Shown in pieces: positions 50,321-58,849 of a stretch of DNA of 64,000 nt. Source of the stretch: Herbiconiux sp. VKM Ac-1786 (GTDB lineage: Bacteria > Actinomycetota > Actinomycetes > Actinomycetales > Microbacteriaceae); contig NZ_JADKSG010000001.1 of NCBI RefSeq assembly GCF_015350805.1, forward strand, positions 1,846,513 to 1,910,512, written 5' to 3'. The notes beneath the pieces are model-generated. The model was not told the DNA's origin and made no database searches. It worked only from the letters and a program-made list of their open reading frames with translations. A program made the translations under genes and the position numbers. Position 1 is the stretch's first letter, and every line of letters starts with the position of its first letter.

Positions 50321-51372
50321 GCGAGCAGAACTCCGCCGCCACCCTCGCCGGGCCGGCGCCGACCGGAGGCCAGACGCCTGCCGACAAGACCCCGAACGCG
50401 ATCTCGCGGATGCTTGGGGGGTCGGCCGGGCGCAGCCTCGGCCTCGTCATCGCCCTGCTGGCGCTGTTCGTGGTGGGCACGATCACGGCGGGCGACCGCT
50501 TCGCCAGCTTCGAGAACGTGCTGACGATCATCCGCTTCGCCTCGATCATCGGGGTGATCAGCATCGGCATGACCTTCGTGATCACGGCGGGCGGCATCGA
50601 CCTCTCGGTCGGCTCGGTGATGGGCCTCGCGACGGTCGTGGCCACGCTGTCGTGGGTGCAGGACTTCGCGACCTCGACCAGCTGGATCGTGATGGTGATC
50701 GTGGCGCTCGCCGTGGGCGCCGGGGCGGGGCTGATCAACGGGATCGTGATCGCCTACGGCAACGTGGTGGCGTTCATCGCGACCCTCGCGATGCTCGTGG
50801 CCGCCCGGGGTCTCGCCGAGGTGCTGGCGAACCGCACCACGCAGATCGTGAAGGAGCAGGGCTTCCTCTCGGCGATGCGCGGTGACCTGATCGGGGTGCC
50901 GATCCTGATCTGGATCTTCGTGATCGTCGTGATCGCCGGCTGGTTCCTGCTGAACCGCACCACCTTCGGGCGGCGCACGGTCGCGATCGGTGGCAACCTC
51001 GAGGCCGCACGGCTGGCGGGCATCAAGGTGAAGCGCCACATCATGTACGTCTACGTGCTCGCCGGGCTCACCGCGGGCATCGCGGCCGTGATGATGCTGG
51101 CCCGCACGACGGCCGGCACCTCGACGCACGGCACGCTCTACGAGCTCGACGCCATCGCGGCGGTCGTCGTCGGCGGCACGCTGCTCGTGGGTGGTCGCGG
51201 CACGATCATGGGCACCGTGCTCGGCGTCCTGATCTTCTCGACGCTGACGAACGTGTTCACGCAGAACAACCTGTCGACGTCGGTGCAGGCCATCGCGAAG
51301 GGCGCGATCATCGTGGCGGCGGTCATGCTGCAGCAGCGCCTCGCGAACCGCAGCCGCTCGCGCAAACCGTAG
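50317..51372 (+). CDS. CUT2 sugar ABC transporter permease (RbsC-like)
   Basis: 351 aa with 8-10 transmembrane segments after a 35-residue polar N-terminus. Family signatures are IGMTFVITAGGIDLSVGSVM near residue 85, VVAFIATLAMLVAARGLAEV near 150, TTFGRRTVAIGGNLEAARLA with the coupling region near 215, and YELDAIAAVVVGGTLLVGGR near 275. It forms the membrane pore of the sugar importer; the binding protein is supplied by the divergent operon. The stop is directly followed by a terminator hairpin. Nothing is unusual in the protein. Confidence 0.94.
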   Translation: MSEQNSAATLAGPAPTGGQTPADKTPNAISRMLGGSAGRSLGLVIALLALFVVGTITAGDRFASFENVLTIIRFASIIGVISIGMTFVITAGGIDLSVGSVMGLATVVATLSWVQDFATSTSWIVMVIVALAVGAGAGLINGIVIAYGNVVAFIATLAMLVAARGLAEVLANRTTQIVKEQGFLSAMRGDLIGVPILIWIFVIVVIAGWFLLNRTTFGRRTVAIGGNLEAARLAGIKVKRHIMYVYVLAGLTAGIAAVMMLARTTAGTSTHGTLYELDAIAAVVVGGTLLVGGRGTIMGTVLGVLIFSTLTNVFTQNNLSTSVQAIAKGAIIVAAVMLQQRLANRSRSRKP

Positions 51373-51376
51373 CTCT

Positions 51377-51414
51377 CCACGAGATCGCCGCCGAACTGTG
51401 CGGCGATTCCGTGG
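51377..51414 (+). terminator. Terminator after the CUT2 permease
   Basis: CCACG (51377-51381) pairs with CGTGG (51410-51414) and ATCGCCGC (51384-51391) with GCGGCGAT (51400-51407), a 13-bp stem with a 2x2 internal loop and 8-nt apical loop, beginning 5 nt after the stop. Confidence 0.75.
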
Positions 51415-52139
51415 GGCGTGCGGTTTCGGCCCGGCAGGTGCGGCTCGCCGGGGAGGTCGGGGTGCAGTCACGCAGCGAGCTCGGCGACGAGGGGCTGAAC
51501 CGGTCGCAGAACTTCACCAGCCCGGTCGCGCTCGTCGCGAAGGTCGCCGGGGCGTCGGCGCGAGCGTGCAAGGCGCGGCTCGAGCTCGGGCGGAAACTGC
51601 GGGGTGCGGTGCTTCTGGGTGGGGGCGAGGGGCTGGCGCCGTTCCCGGTAGTGGCCCGCGTGCTCGATCAGGGCGTGCTCGGGGTGGAGGCGGCGACCAC
51701 GATCGTGAACCAGTGTGGAGTGCTCGCCGACCGCGGATGCTCACCCGACGTCGTGGCCCTCGCCGAGGAGACCCTCGTCGATCAGACCATTTCGTGTCGG
51801 CTCACCGCGTATGTGACCGTCAAGGCGGCCAGCCACCTGCGCGAAGATGCAGAATCGAGCGTCAGCAGCCCGCGACGGCGGCTGCGTGTGGCCTAGCTGC
51901 GACCGGTCTTTCTCGTACTGCGAGACACATCATGCGAACGAGTGGGTTTCGGACGATCATCCGCCTGGCCGCACTGATATCGACAATGGCGTTCTTCTCT
52001 GCCACTTCCACCACTCCCACCTGCACAAATCACCATGGAAACTGACCATGCACGATGGGTGCCTCATCTCATTCCGGCGCGGTGGGTCGATACGGAGCAG
52101 AAGCCGATTCCGACCACCCGGCGTCGCACCATCCAGTGA
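51411..52139 (+). pseudogene. Decayed DUF222/HNH endonuclease gene (internal deletion and frameshifts)
   Basis: Two pieces of one gene family lie in different frames. Frame of 51411: a DUF222-like segment (SRSELGDEGLNRSQNFTSPV, VARVLDQGVLGVEAATTIVN, up to VKAASHLRED), ending at a stop at 51894-51896. Frame of about 51847: an HNH segment with ARDGGCVWPSCDRSFSYCET, HHANEW, GRTDIDNGVLLCHFHHSHLH. Intact members are about 450-550 aa with the two parts joined by roughly 200 residues; here that middle is gone, the frame changes, and no in-frame stop follows the HNH domain. A TGA in the first frame at 52137-52139 may be the original end. The frame is open upstream through the permease terminator, so the 5' end is uncertain. 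Non-functional remnant. Confidence 0.82.
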
Positions 52140-52168
52140 CCCGCCGCCTAGCCGGCCACCGCATCCGT

Positions 52169-52225
52169 GGGCAAGCGCGAAGCGCGCGGCAGCAGACGGG
52201 CTGCCGCGCGCTGACGCGCTTGCCC
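52169..52225. terminator. Very long hairpin between the HNH remnant and the DUF1304 gene
   Basis: Positions 52169-52179 pair with 52215-52225 (11 bp) and 52182-52193 with 52200-52211 (12 bp), separated by a small 2x3 internal loop, with a 6-nt apical loop. It lies 33 bp from the end of the convergent DUF1304 gene. Confidence 0.75.
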
Positions 52226-52257
52226 GAGATGGGTATGGCTGGGTCGGAGAGGTGGGG

Positions 52258-52647
52258 CTAGGCCACCAGGGCGATGACGAGGGTGACGACGCCGATGAGG
52301 GGCGCGATGCCCTGGATCGACGCGGGCCGCAGGTTGCGGCGGCCGGTCGAGATGAGCACCGCGGCCGCCAGCACCATCGACAGCCCCGCGAAGAGCGCGA
52401 TCGCCGCGCCCGCCGGCACCGCCCCCGCCCAGTACAGGATGACGCCGAGCACGACCCCGACCGCGAGGAACAGGTTGTAGAAGCCCTGGTTGTAGGCCAT
52501 CGGCGCCGTGGTGTCGGCATCGGCCTGCGAGGCGAGGCCGAAGATCTTCCAGGTGGCCGGGTGCCGCCAGCGCAGACTCTCCAGCACGAAGATGTAGACG
52601 TGGACGAGCCCCGCCAGAACGAGGAAGACGGATGCGACGACGGCCAT
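52258..52647 (-). CDS. DUF1304 family membrane protein
   Basis: 129 aa with four transmembrane segments. Family features are LVLAGLVHVYIFVLESLRW at residues 9-27, WKIFGLASQADADTTAPMAYN near 34 and QGFYNLFLAVGVVLGVILYW, typical of DUF1304 proteins, whose function is unknown. The ATG at 52647 follows TAAGCT by exactly 6 nt. It is divergent from the epimerase gene 52 bp away. Confidence 0.88.
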   Translation of the reverse strand: MAVVASVFLVLAGLVHVYIFVLESLRWRHPATWKIFGLASQADADTTAPMAYNQGFYNLFLAVGVVLGVILYWAGAVPAGAAIALFAGLSMVLAAAVLISTGRRNLRPASIQGIAPLIGVVTLVIALVA

Positions 52648-52653
52648 GCGGTC

Positions 52654-52659
52654 AGCTTA
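52654..52659 (-). promoter_or_regulatory. -10 box TAAGCT of the DUF1304 gene
   Basis: TAAGCT lies 6 nt before the ATG at 52647 on the minus strand; leaderless start predicted. Confidence 0.45.
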
Positions 52660-52699
52660 GGGTTGGAACCGGCATCCGTCTGCTCATGAAGGAGAGAAC

Positions 52700-53557
52700 A
52701 TGACCCGAGTCGTCGTCACCGGAGGCAGTGGGAAGCTGGGCCGCGCGGTCGTCACGCACCTGCTCGACAGCGGCTACGAGGTCGTGAACCTCGACCAACG
52801 GCCGGGTTCCGACGACCGCGCCCTGTTCGTTCAGACCGATCTGACCGACTACGGCCAGGTGCTGCAGTGCCTCACCAGCGTCGACGATCGCTACGACGGG
52901 GTGGATGCGCTCGTGCACCTCGCCGCGATCCCGGCGCCGGGGCTCCGGCCCAACTCGGCCACCTTCGCCAACAACGTGCCGGCGAGCTACAACGTCTTCG
53001 CCGCCGCGAAGGCCGCCGGCATCGACAACGTCGTCTGGGCCTCGAGCGAGACTGTGCTCGGCCTGCCCTTCCTCGAGAACCCGCCGCCCTACTTCCCCGT
53101 CGACGAGGAGTACCCCGTGCGCCCGTCGACCACCTACTCGCTCGGCAAGGCCGTCGAGGAGGAGATGGCGCGGCACTTCACGCGCTGGAACCCGAACCTC
53201 AAGCTGATCGGCCTGCGCTTCTCGAACGTGATGGACGTCGAGGACTACGCCGCCTTCCCCGCCTTCGAAAAGACCCCCGAGAGCCGGTCCTGGAACTCCT
53301 GGGGCTACATCGACGCCCGTGACGGCGCCCAGGCCGTGCGGCTCGCGCTCGAGAGCACCCTCACCGGCTTCGAAGCCTTCATCATCGCCGCCGCCGACAC
53401 CGTCATGACGACGCCCTCGGCCGAGCTCGCCGAGCGCTACTTCCCCGAGGTGCCGTTCACCCGCGAGGTCACCGGCACCGAGACGCTGCTGGGCATCGAC
53501 AAGGCCCGCCGCATGCTCTGGTTCGAGCCGCAGCACTCCTGGCGCGACCACGCCTGA
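52700..53557 (+). CDS. NAD(P)-dependent epimerase/dehydratase (extended SDR)
   Basis: 285 aa. The N-terminal nucleotide-binding motif is TGGSGKLGRAVVTHLL (GxxGxxG at residues 8-14); NLDQRPG follows beta 2, HLAAIPAPG lies near 75 and the catalytic Tyr-x-x-x-Lys is in TTYSLGKAVEEEMAR near 150. The C-terminal half has DARDGAQAVRLALE and the sugar-type substrate region. Similar actinobacterial proteins act on sugar acids (uronate dehydrogenase-like) or nucleotide sugars; the substrate is not clear. AAGGAGAG lies 5-6 nt before the ATG. Confidence 0.88.
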   Translation: MTRVVVTGGSGKLGRAVVTHLLDSGYEVVNLDQRPGSDDRALFVQTDLTDYGQVLQCLTSVDDRYDGVDALVHLAAIPAPGLRPNSATFANNVPASYNVFAAAKAAGIDNVVWASSETVLGLPFLENPPPYFPVDEEYPVRPSTTYSLGKAVEEEMARHFTRWNPNLKLIGLRFSNVMDVEDYAAFPAFEKTPESRSWNSWGYIDARDGAQAVRLALESTLTGFEAFIIAAADTVMTTPSAELAERYFPEVPFTREVTGTETLLGIDKARRMLWFEPQHSWRDHA

Positions 53558-53584
53558 CCGGCCTGATAGGGCCGCGCCGGCGCC

Positions 53585-55054
53585 TCACTCCTTCGGTCGG
53601 TTCGCCACCGTCGGGTAGGCGCCGGTGTACCCGTCGCGCTCCTTCGCGATCGCGAGGATCCGGTCGCGGTAGACGTACCAGCCCACGATCAGCAGCGGCA
53701 CGATGATCACGAGCGACGCGATCGTGAAGGTGCCCGCCGGGTAGTCGAACGCCATCAGCACGAGCACCGCGACGAGGAACACCAGCGTCAGGTACGAGGT
53801 GAACGGCGCCCCGAACAGCCGGAACTTCGGCCGTGTGTACAGACCCTGGTCGGTCAGCTTCTTGAACTTCATCTGGCAGAGCACGATGGTGCCCCAGCTC
53901 GACACGATGCCGAGCGCCGAGACGTTCAGCACGATCTCGAACGCCTGCGCCGGCACCACGAAGTTGAGGCCGACGCCGAGCAGCGCGACCGCCGAGGTGA
54001 GCAGGATGCCGCCGAACGGCACGCCGCGCTTGCTGATCCGGCCGGTGAACTTCGGGGCGGCACCCGCCGTCGACATCGAGTGCAGGATGCGCCCGGTCGA
54101 GTACAGGCCGGCATTCAGACTCGACAGGGCCGCCGTGAGCACCACGAAGTTCATCGCCGACCCGGCGATCGCGGCCACCGTCGGATCGCCGATGCTGGAG
54201 AAGAAGGTGACGAACGGGCTCTCGGTGCCCGAGTAGCTCGAGGCGGGCAGCAGCAGGGCGAGCAGCAGCACCGAGCCGCAGTAGAACACCGCGATGCGGA
54301 AGACGACGCTGTTGATGGCCCGCGGCATGATCTTCTCGGGGTTCGCCGTCTCGCCGGCGGCCGTGCCGACGAGCTCGACGCCGGCGTAGGCGAACACCAC
54401 GCCCTGGATCATCACGACCGCCACCACGAGGGTGTTGATGCCGTCGGGGAACAGCCCGCCCTCGGCGACGACCATCGGGATGCCCGTGACGCCCTGGTCG
54501 GTGGGGAACGCGAAGGCGAGGAACACGACGCCGATGATCAGGAAGGCCACGAGCGCGGTGACCTTGATCAGCGCGAACCAGAACTCCATCTCGCCGAACA
54601 CCTTCACCGAGATCATGTTCGCCCCGAGCACGATCGCCAGAGCGATCAGGGCCAGCAGCCACTGCGGCACGTCGGTGAACAGGCTCCAGTACTGCACGTA
54701 GACGGCGACCGCCGTGGAGTCGACGATCGCGGTCATCGCCCAGTTGAGGAAGTACAGCCAGCCGGAGACGTACGCGGCCTTCTCGCCGTAGAACTCGCGG
54801 GCGTAGCTGACGAACGACCCCGACGACGGCCGGTGCAGCACCAGCTCGCCGAGCGCGCGCAGGATGAGGAAGGCGAAGAAGCCGCAGACGGCGTAGTCGA
54901 TGACCAGCAGCGGCCCCGCCTCGTGCAGGCGGCCGCCCGCGCCGAGGAAGAGTCCCGTGCCGATCGCGCCGCCGATGGCGATCATCTGGAGCTGACGCGG
55001 CTTCAGCGTCTTGTGGTACCCCGCCTGCTCGTCGGCGAATCGCTCGTTGCTCAT
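53585..55054 (-). CDS. Amino acid permease, APC family (GABA/asparagine/aromatic type)
   Basis: 489 aa with 12 hydrophobic segments. The N-terminus reads [20 protein letters not shown] then [15 protein letters not shown], the hallmark of the amino acid transporter (AAT) subgroup (AnsP, AroP, GabP). [39 protein letters not shown] and [20 protein letters not shown] near 230 are also typical. It imports an amino acid by proton symport; the specific substrate cannot be read. The ATG at 55054 follows TAGCGT by 6 nt. It is divergent from the TetR gene of the MMPL/YhgE operon but not obviously under the same control. Confidence 0.9.
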   Translation of the reverse strand: MSNERFADEQAGYHKTLKPRQLQMIAIGGAIGTGLFLGAGGRLHEAGPLLVIDYAVCGFFAFLILRALGELVLHRPSSGSFVSYAREFYGEKAAYVSGWLYFLNWAMTAIVDSTAVAVYVQYWSLFTDVPQWLLALIALAIVLGANMISVKVFGEMEFWFALIKVTALVAFLIIGVVFLAFAFPTDQGVTGIPMVVAEGGLFPDGINTLVVAVVMIQGVVFAYAGVELVGTAAGETANPEKIMPRAINSVVFRIAVFYCGSVLLLALLLPASSYSGTESPFVTFFSSIGDPTVAAIAGSAMNFVVLTAALSSLNAGLYSTGRILHSMSTAGAAPKFTGRISKRGVPFGGILLTSAVALLGVGLNFVVPAQAFEIVLNVSALGIVSSWGTIVLCQMKFKKLTDQGLYTRPKFRLFGAPFTSYLTLVFLVAVLVLMAFDYPAGTFTIASLVIIVPLLIVGWYVYRDRILAIAKERDGYTGAYPTVANRPKE

Positions 55055-55060
55055 GGCATG

Positions 55061-55066
55061 ACGCTA
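55061..55066 (-). promoter_or_regulatory. -10 box TAGCGT of the amino acid permease gene
   Basis: TAGCGT is exactly 6 nt before the ATG at 55054 on the minus strand; leaderless start predicted. Confidence 0.45.
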
Positions 55067-55126
55067 GTGCTGTCAAGGCCCTCCGTCATCCCGCCGCGGG
55101 GGCGAAGCTGGAAGGAGACCGTCAAT

Positions 55127-55169
55127 CTGACCGATCGTGCAGGCGCTGACCGATCGGTCAGGATACTCT
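55127..55169 (+). promoter_or_regulatory. Two tandem TetR operators and promoter of the MMPL/YhgE operon
   Basis: CTGACCGATCGGTCAG (55146-55161) is a perfect 16-bp palindrome. The related CTGACCGATCGTGCAG (55127-55142) differs by two bases and lies 19 bp upstream. TACTCT (55164-55169) is the -10 box, 7 nt before the TetR ATG at 55177. A bound TetR dimer on the proximal site would block RNA polymerase, so negative autoregulation of the whole operon is expected. Confidence 0.8.
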
Positions 55170-55176
55170 CGAGATC

Positions 55177-55758
55177 ATGCCCATCCAGCCCATCGCCCGC
55201 GTCCAGAACGACGTCGGCGCCGAGCTGCGCGGCATCGCCTTGCAGATGTTCGCCGAGAACGGCTACGCCGGCACGAGCCTGCAGCAGATCGCCGACGCGG
55301 CGGGCTACTCGAAGTCGAGCGTGCTCTACCACTTCGGCTCGAAGGAGTCGCTCTTCGACGCCGCCCTGCGGCCTGCCGTCGAGCAGTTGTCCCTGTTCCT
55401 CGACTCCATCGTCGAGAAGCTGACGGCCGACGACCGCCGCGACGGCTTCGTCACCGAGTTCATCGACCTGCTGCTCGAGCACCGCCTCGCGGCGCACATC
55501 ATCATCAACCAGGGGCAGACCCTGTCCGACATCGTCGTGGTCGACGAGGCTCGCGGCCTGATCGACCGCATCGGCGAGTCGTTCATGGTCGGTCTGCCCA
55601 CCCCGGCGCAGCGCATCCGTCTGGGTGTCGCCCTCGCCGGAGCCGCGTACGTGATGGTCGCCTCGCGACCGAGCGTCGCCGAGATCGAAGACGTCGCCGA
55701 GGTCAGGGAGGCCCTCATCGACGTCGTCACCGAGCTCATCACCCCGCTGTCCCGCTGA
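55177..55758 (+). CDS. TetR family repressor of the MMPL/YhgE operon
   Basis: 193 aa. HTH region: LRGIALQMFAENGYAGTSLQ then QIADAAGYSKSSVLYHFGSK (residues 17-58), with the remaining helices forming the effector domain (ARGLIDRIGESFMVGLPTP, RIRLGVALAGAAYVMVAS). It is the first gene of the operon, 61 bp before the MMPL gene, and its own promoter carries two tandem palindromes. The likely inducer is a membrane-active compound or lipid exported by the downstream system; this is inference from context. Confidence 0.93.
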   Translation: MPIQPIARVQNDVGAELRGIALQMFAENGYAGTSLQQIADAAGYSKSSVLYHFGSKESLFDAALRPAVEQLSLFLDSIVEKLTADDRRDGFVTEFIDLLLEHRLAAHIIINQGQTLSDIVVVDEARGLIDRIGESFMVGLPTPAQRIRLGVALAGAAYVMVASRPSVAEIEDVAEVREALIDVVTELITPLSR

Positions 55759-55819
55759 CCCCACCTGCTGCACCCGCCGCACCGCTTCACACCGACCCGC
55801 TGACCCGAGGAGCCCTCCC

Positions 55820-58800
55820 GTGGCAACACTGCTCTACCGCATCGGCCGCTTCGCCTACCGTCGCGCCTGGTACGTCGTGATCGGCTGGGTGCTCGTGCTC
55901 GGCGCGATCCTCGGCGGCGGTCTCGCCCTCGGCGGACAGACCCAGGAGAGCTTCACGATCCCGGGCACCGAGTCGCAGCAGGCGATCGACAAGCTCGACA
56001 GCCTCTTCCCGCAGGCGGCGGGAGCCGGCGCGACGATGGTGGTCTCCGCGCCCGACGGCCAGAACGTGAACGACGACCCGGTGAAGCAGGAGATCTCCGA
56101 CGTCGCCGACGGCATCACCGACCTCGACCAGGTCGCGAGCGTCGTCTCGCCCTACTCCGAGTACGCCACCGACGCGATCTCCGAGGACGGCACGACCGCA
56201 CTGATCAAGGTGCAGTTCGACGGGCCGGCGACCGACGTGAAGGACTCGTCGCTCGACGCCCTCGAGGACGCGGGGCAGAAGCTCGTCGACGAGGGCCTGA
56301 CCGTCTCGTACACGGGCGAGGTGTTCCAGTCGACCGGGTTCGGCCTCACCATCACCGAGGTGTTCGGCGTCGTGTTCGCCTTCGTCGTGCTGCTGGTCAC
56401 CTTCGGCTCGCTGCTGACGGCCGGCCTCCCGCTGCTCTCGGCGCTGATCGGCGTGGGCGTCGCCATGGGCGGCATCACGCTCGCCGCGGCCTTCACCACC
56501 GTGTCGAGCACCGCGCCGACGCTGGCGGTGATGATCGGGCTGGCGGTCGGAATCGACTACGCCCTGTTCATCCTGTCCCGGCACAGGACACAGCTCGCCC
56601 TCGGGATGGATCCCGAGGAGTCGGCCGCGCGCTCCGTCGCGACCGCCGGCGCCGCCGTCGTGTTCGCGGGCCTGACCGTCATCATCGCGCTGCTCGGCCT
56701 GCTGGTCGTCGGCATCCCGTTCCTGTCGGTGATGGGTGTCGCGGCCGCGTTCGCCGTGCTCGCGGCGGTCTGCATCGCCATGACGCTGCTCCCGGCCATC
56801 ATGGGCATCGCCCGCGGCAAGCTGGTGCCGAAGGCGGGATCGCGGGCGGCGCGGCGGGCGATCGCCGCGAACGAGCACGCCGACGAGCCGGCGGAGGGCC
56901 GCGCATCCGGAGCCCCCTCCTCGAACAGCTCGGGTGACGCCCCCGCGGCGGCACCGGCGGCCAAGCGCGCCAAGCCCTCGCTCGGCGGGCGCTGGGTGGC
57001 GCTCGTGATGAAGGCGCCGATCGTGTTCATCGTGCTCGTCGTGGGCCTGCTCGGCGCCGCGTCGATCCCGGCCGCGAGCCTCGACCTGAACCTGCCGACC
57101 GCGGCCTCGCAGCCCGAGGGCTCGACCACCCGCACGGCCTACGACACCATCGCCGACAAGTTCGGCGAGGGCAGCAACGGCACCGTCGTCGTGGTGGCCG
57201 ACATCACGCAGACCACCGACATCCAGAACGACCTCGCGGGCATCCGCTCGGATCTCGAGGCCGTCGACGGTGTCGCCTCGGTGGGCCAGGGCCTGCCCGA
57301 CGAGACGCTCGACACCGCGATCTTCCAGGTGGTGCCGACGACCGCGCCCGACTCGCCCGAGACCAAGGAGCTCGTGCAGCGGCTGCGCGACCTGAAGGGC
57401 GAGATCGAGGATCAGTACGACGTGCCGATCACGGTGAGCGGCCAGACCGCCGTCGCGATCGACGTGTCGACGCAGCTGACCAATGCGCTGCTGCCGTTCG
57501 GAGTGCTCGTGGTGGGGCTGTCGATCATCCTGCTCGCGATGGTGTTCCGCTCGATCGCGGTGCCGATCAAGGCGGCCCTCGGCTTCCTGCTCACCGTCGG
57601 GGCGTCGTTCGGCGTCACGGTCGCGGTGTTCCAGGACGGCTTCGCGGCCGACCTGCTGAACGTGCACACGACCGGGCCGATCATCAGCTTCCTGCCGATC
57701 CTCCTGATGGCCATCCTGTTCGGGCTCGCCATGGACTACGAGGTGTTCCTCGTCTCGGGCATGCGCGAGGAGTTCGTCAAGACGGGGGATGCCCGCCGGG
57801 CCGTGCGCATCGGCTTCCAGAACGGGGCGCGCGTCGTCACCGCGGCCGCGCTGATCATGTTCTTCGTCTTCTTCGCCTTCGTGCCCGAGGGGGAGGGGCC
57901 GATCAAGGCCATCGCCCTGGCGCTCGCGGTCGGCGTCTTCGTCGACGCGTTCCTCGTGCGCATGACGCTCGTGCCGGCCGTGATGACCCTGCTGGGCCGG
58001 CACGCCTGGTACCTGCCGAAGTGGCTCGGCCGCATCCTGCCGAACGTCGACGTCGAGGGCGAGAGCCTGCGCGAGCACCTCGACGAGGCGTCCTGGGCCT
58101 CGACGCAGTCGGCCGCGATCGACGCCTCGTCGCTGGAGATCGACGGGGCCGGCGGCCCGCACACCTTCTCGGTCGAGGCCGGCAGCCTCACCGTCGTCAC
58201 CGGCGACACCGCCGCGCGGCGCCTGGTCGGTGCGGCGATCGCCGGACGCATCGCCCCCTCGGGCGGCCGGCTGCAGGTGCTCGGCCACGGCCTGCCCTCC
58301 GAGAACGGCGACGTCGCGCGCCGGGTGACGCTGGTCGACCTCGACTCGCGCCGGCTCGACTCCACGGTGAGCGTCGGCGACGCGCTGAACGAGCGGGTCG
58401 CGCTCGGCTCCCCCTGGTTCCGGCGCGACAAGCACGCGGCCTCCCGCCTCGTCGGGCGGGTCAACTCGTCGCTCGCGGCGGTCGGCGGCGAGGTGCCGAT
58501 CGACGTGCACCGCACGCTCGGCGAGCTGTCGCCGCTGGCGCTCTCGCTCGTCACTGTCGCTCTCGGCGTGGCCGACGGTGCGCCGCTCGTGGTGGTCGAT
58601 GCGGGTGACGGCGAGTTCGCGCATCCGTCGGGCACCGCCTTCGTGGCCGCCGTCGCGGGCATCGCCGACCCGGGCACCACCCTGCTGCTCGGCCTCTCGG
58701 CGGCCCCCGCCGCGCACGCCTCGAGTGTCGGCACGGCCCTCGGCGACCGGATGCTCGGCCGCATCGACCTGGCCACACCGCCCTCCCCCTCCTCCCTCGG

Positions 58801-58849
58801 CACCGCCTCCGCGAACCCGGCCTCGGCCGCGAAAGGACTCTCGCGATGA
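55820..58849 (+). CDS. MMPL family transporter fused to a degenerate ABC-ATPase-like domain
   Basis: 1009 aa. The GTG start has GAGGAG 7 nt upstream. Residues 1-750 are a complete MMPL/RND-type transporter: TM1 near 15-35, first loop, TM2-6 with LAVMIGLAVGIDYALFILSR near 235, a cytoplasmic linker, TM7, second loop, and TM8-12 with ILFGLAMDYEVFLVSGMREE near 635. After the usual end (WLGRILPNVDVEGE) about 240 extra residues follow. They read like an ABC nucleotide-binding domain whose catalytic motifs are lost: FSVEAGSLTVVTGDTAARRL at the Walker A position (no GxGKS/T), RIAPSGGRLQVLGHGLPSEN, LGELSPLALSLVTVALGVAD at the signature position (no LSGGQ), and PLVVVDAGDGEF in place of Walker B. The stop overlaps the YhgE/Pip start (ATGA). 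Function: export powered by proton motive force, with a possible regulatory pseudo-ATPase. Confidence 0.88.
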   Translation: MATLLYRIGRFAYRRAWYVVIGWVLVLGAILGGGLALGGQTQESFTIPGTESQQAIDKLDSLFPQAAGAGATMVVSAPDGQNVNDDPVKQEISDVADGITDLDQVASVVSPYSEYATDAISEDGTTALIKVQFDGPATDVKDSSLDALEDAGQKLVDEGLTVSYTGEVFQSTGFGLTITEVFGVVFAFVVLLVTFGSLLTAGLPLLSALIGVGVAMGGITLAAAFTTVSSTAPTLAVMIGLAVGIDYALFILSRHRTQLALGMDPEESAARSVATAGAAVVFAGLTVIIALLGLLVVGIPFLSVMGVAAAFAVLAAVCIAMTLLPAIMGIARGKLVPKAGSRAARRAIAANEHADEPAEGRASGAPSSNSSGDAPAAAPAAKRAKPSLGGRWVALVMKAPIVFIVLVVGLLGAASIPAASLDLNLPTAASQPEGSTTRTAYDTIADKFGEGSNGTVVVVADITQTTDIQNDLAGIRSDLEAVDGVASVGQGLPDETLDTAIFQVVPTTAPDSPETKELVQRLRDLKGEIEDQYDVPITVSGQTAVAIDVSTQLTNALLPFGVLVVGLSIILLAMVFRSIAVPIKAALGFLLTVGASFGVTVAVFQDGFAADLLNVHTTGPIISFLPILLMAILFGLAMDYEVFLVSGMREEFVKTGDARRAVRIGFQNGARVVTAAALIMFFVFFAFVPEGEGPIKAIALALAVGVFVDAFLVRMTLVPAVMTLLGRHAWYLPKWLGRILPNVDVEGESLREHLDEASWASTQSAAIDASSLEIDGAGGPHTFSVEAGSLTVVTGDTAARRLVGAAIAGRIAPSGGRLQVLGHGLPSENGDVARRVTLVDLDSRRLDSTVSVGDALNERVALGSPWFRRDKHAASRLVGRVNSSLAAVGGEVPIDVHRTLGELSPLALSLVTVALGVADGAPLVVVDAGDGEFAHPSGTAFVAAVAGIADPGTTLLLGLSAAPAAHASSVGTALGDRMLGRIDLATPPSPSSLGTASANPASAAKGLSR

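Noticed and set aside
55071-55076. TTGACA (minus strand) as -35 of the amino acid permease promoter
   Set aside because: Only 4 bp separate it from the TAGCGT -10 box, far too short for a -35/-10 pair.
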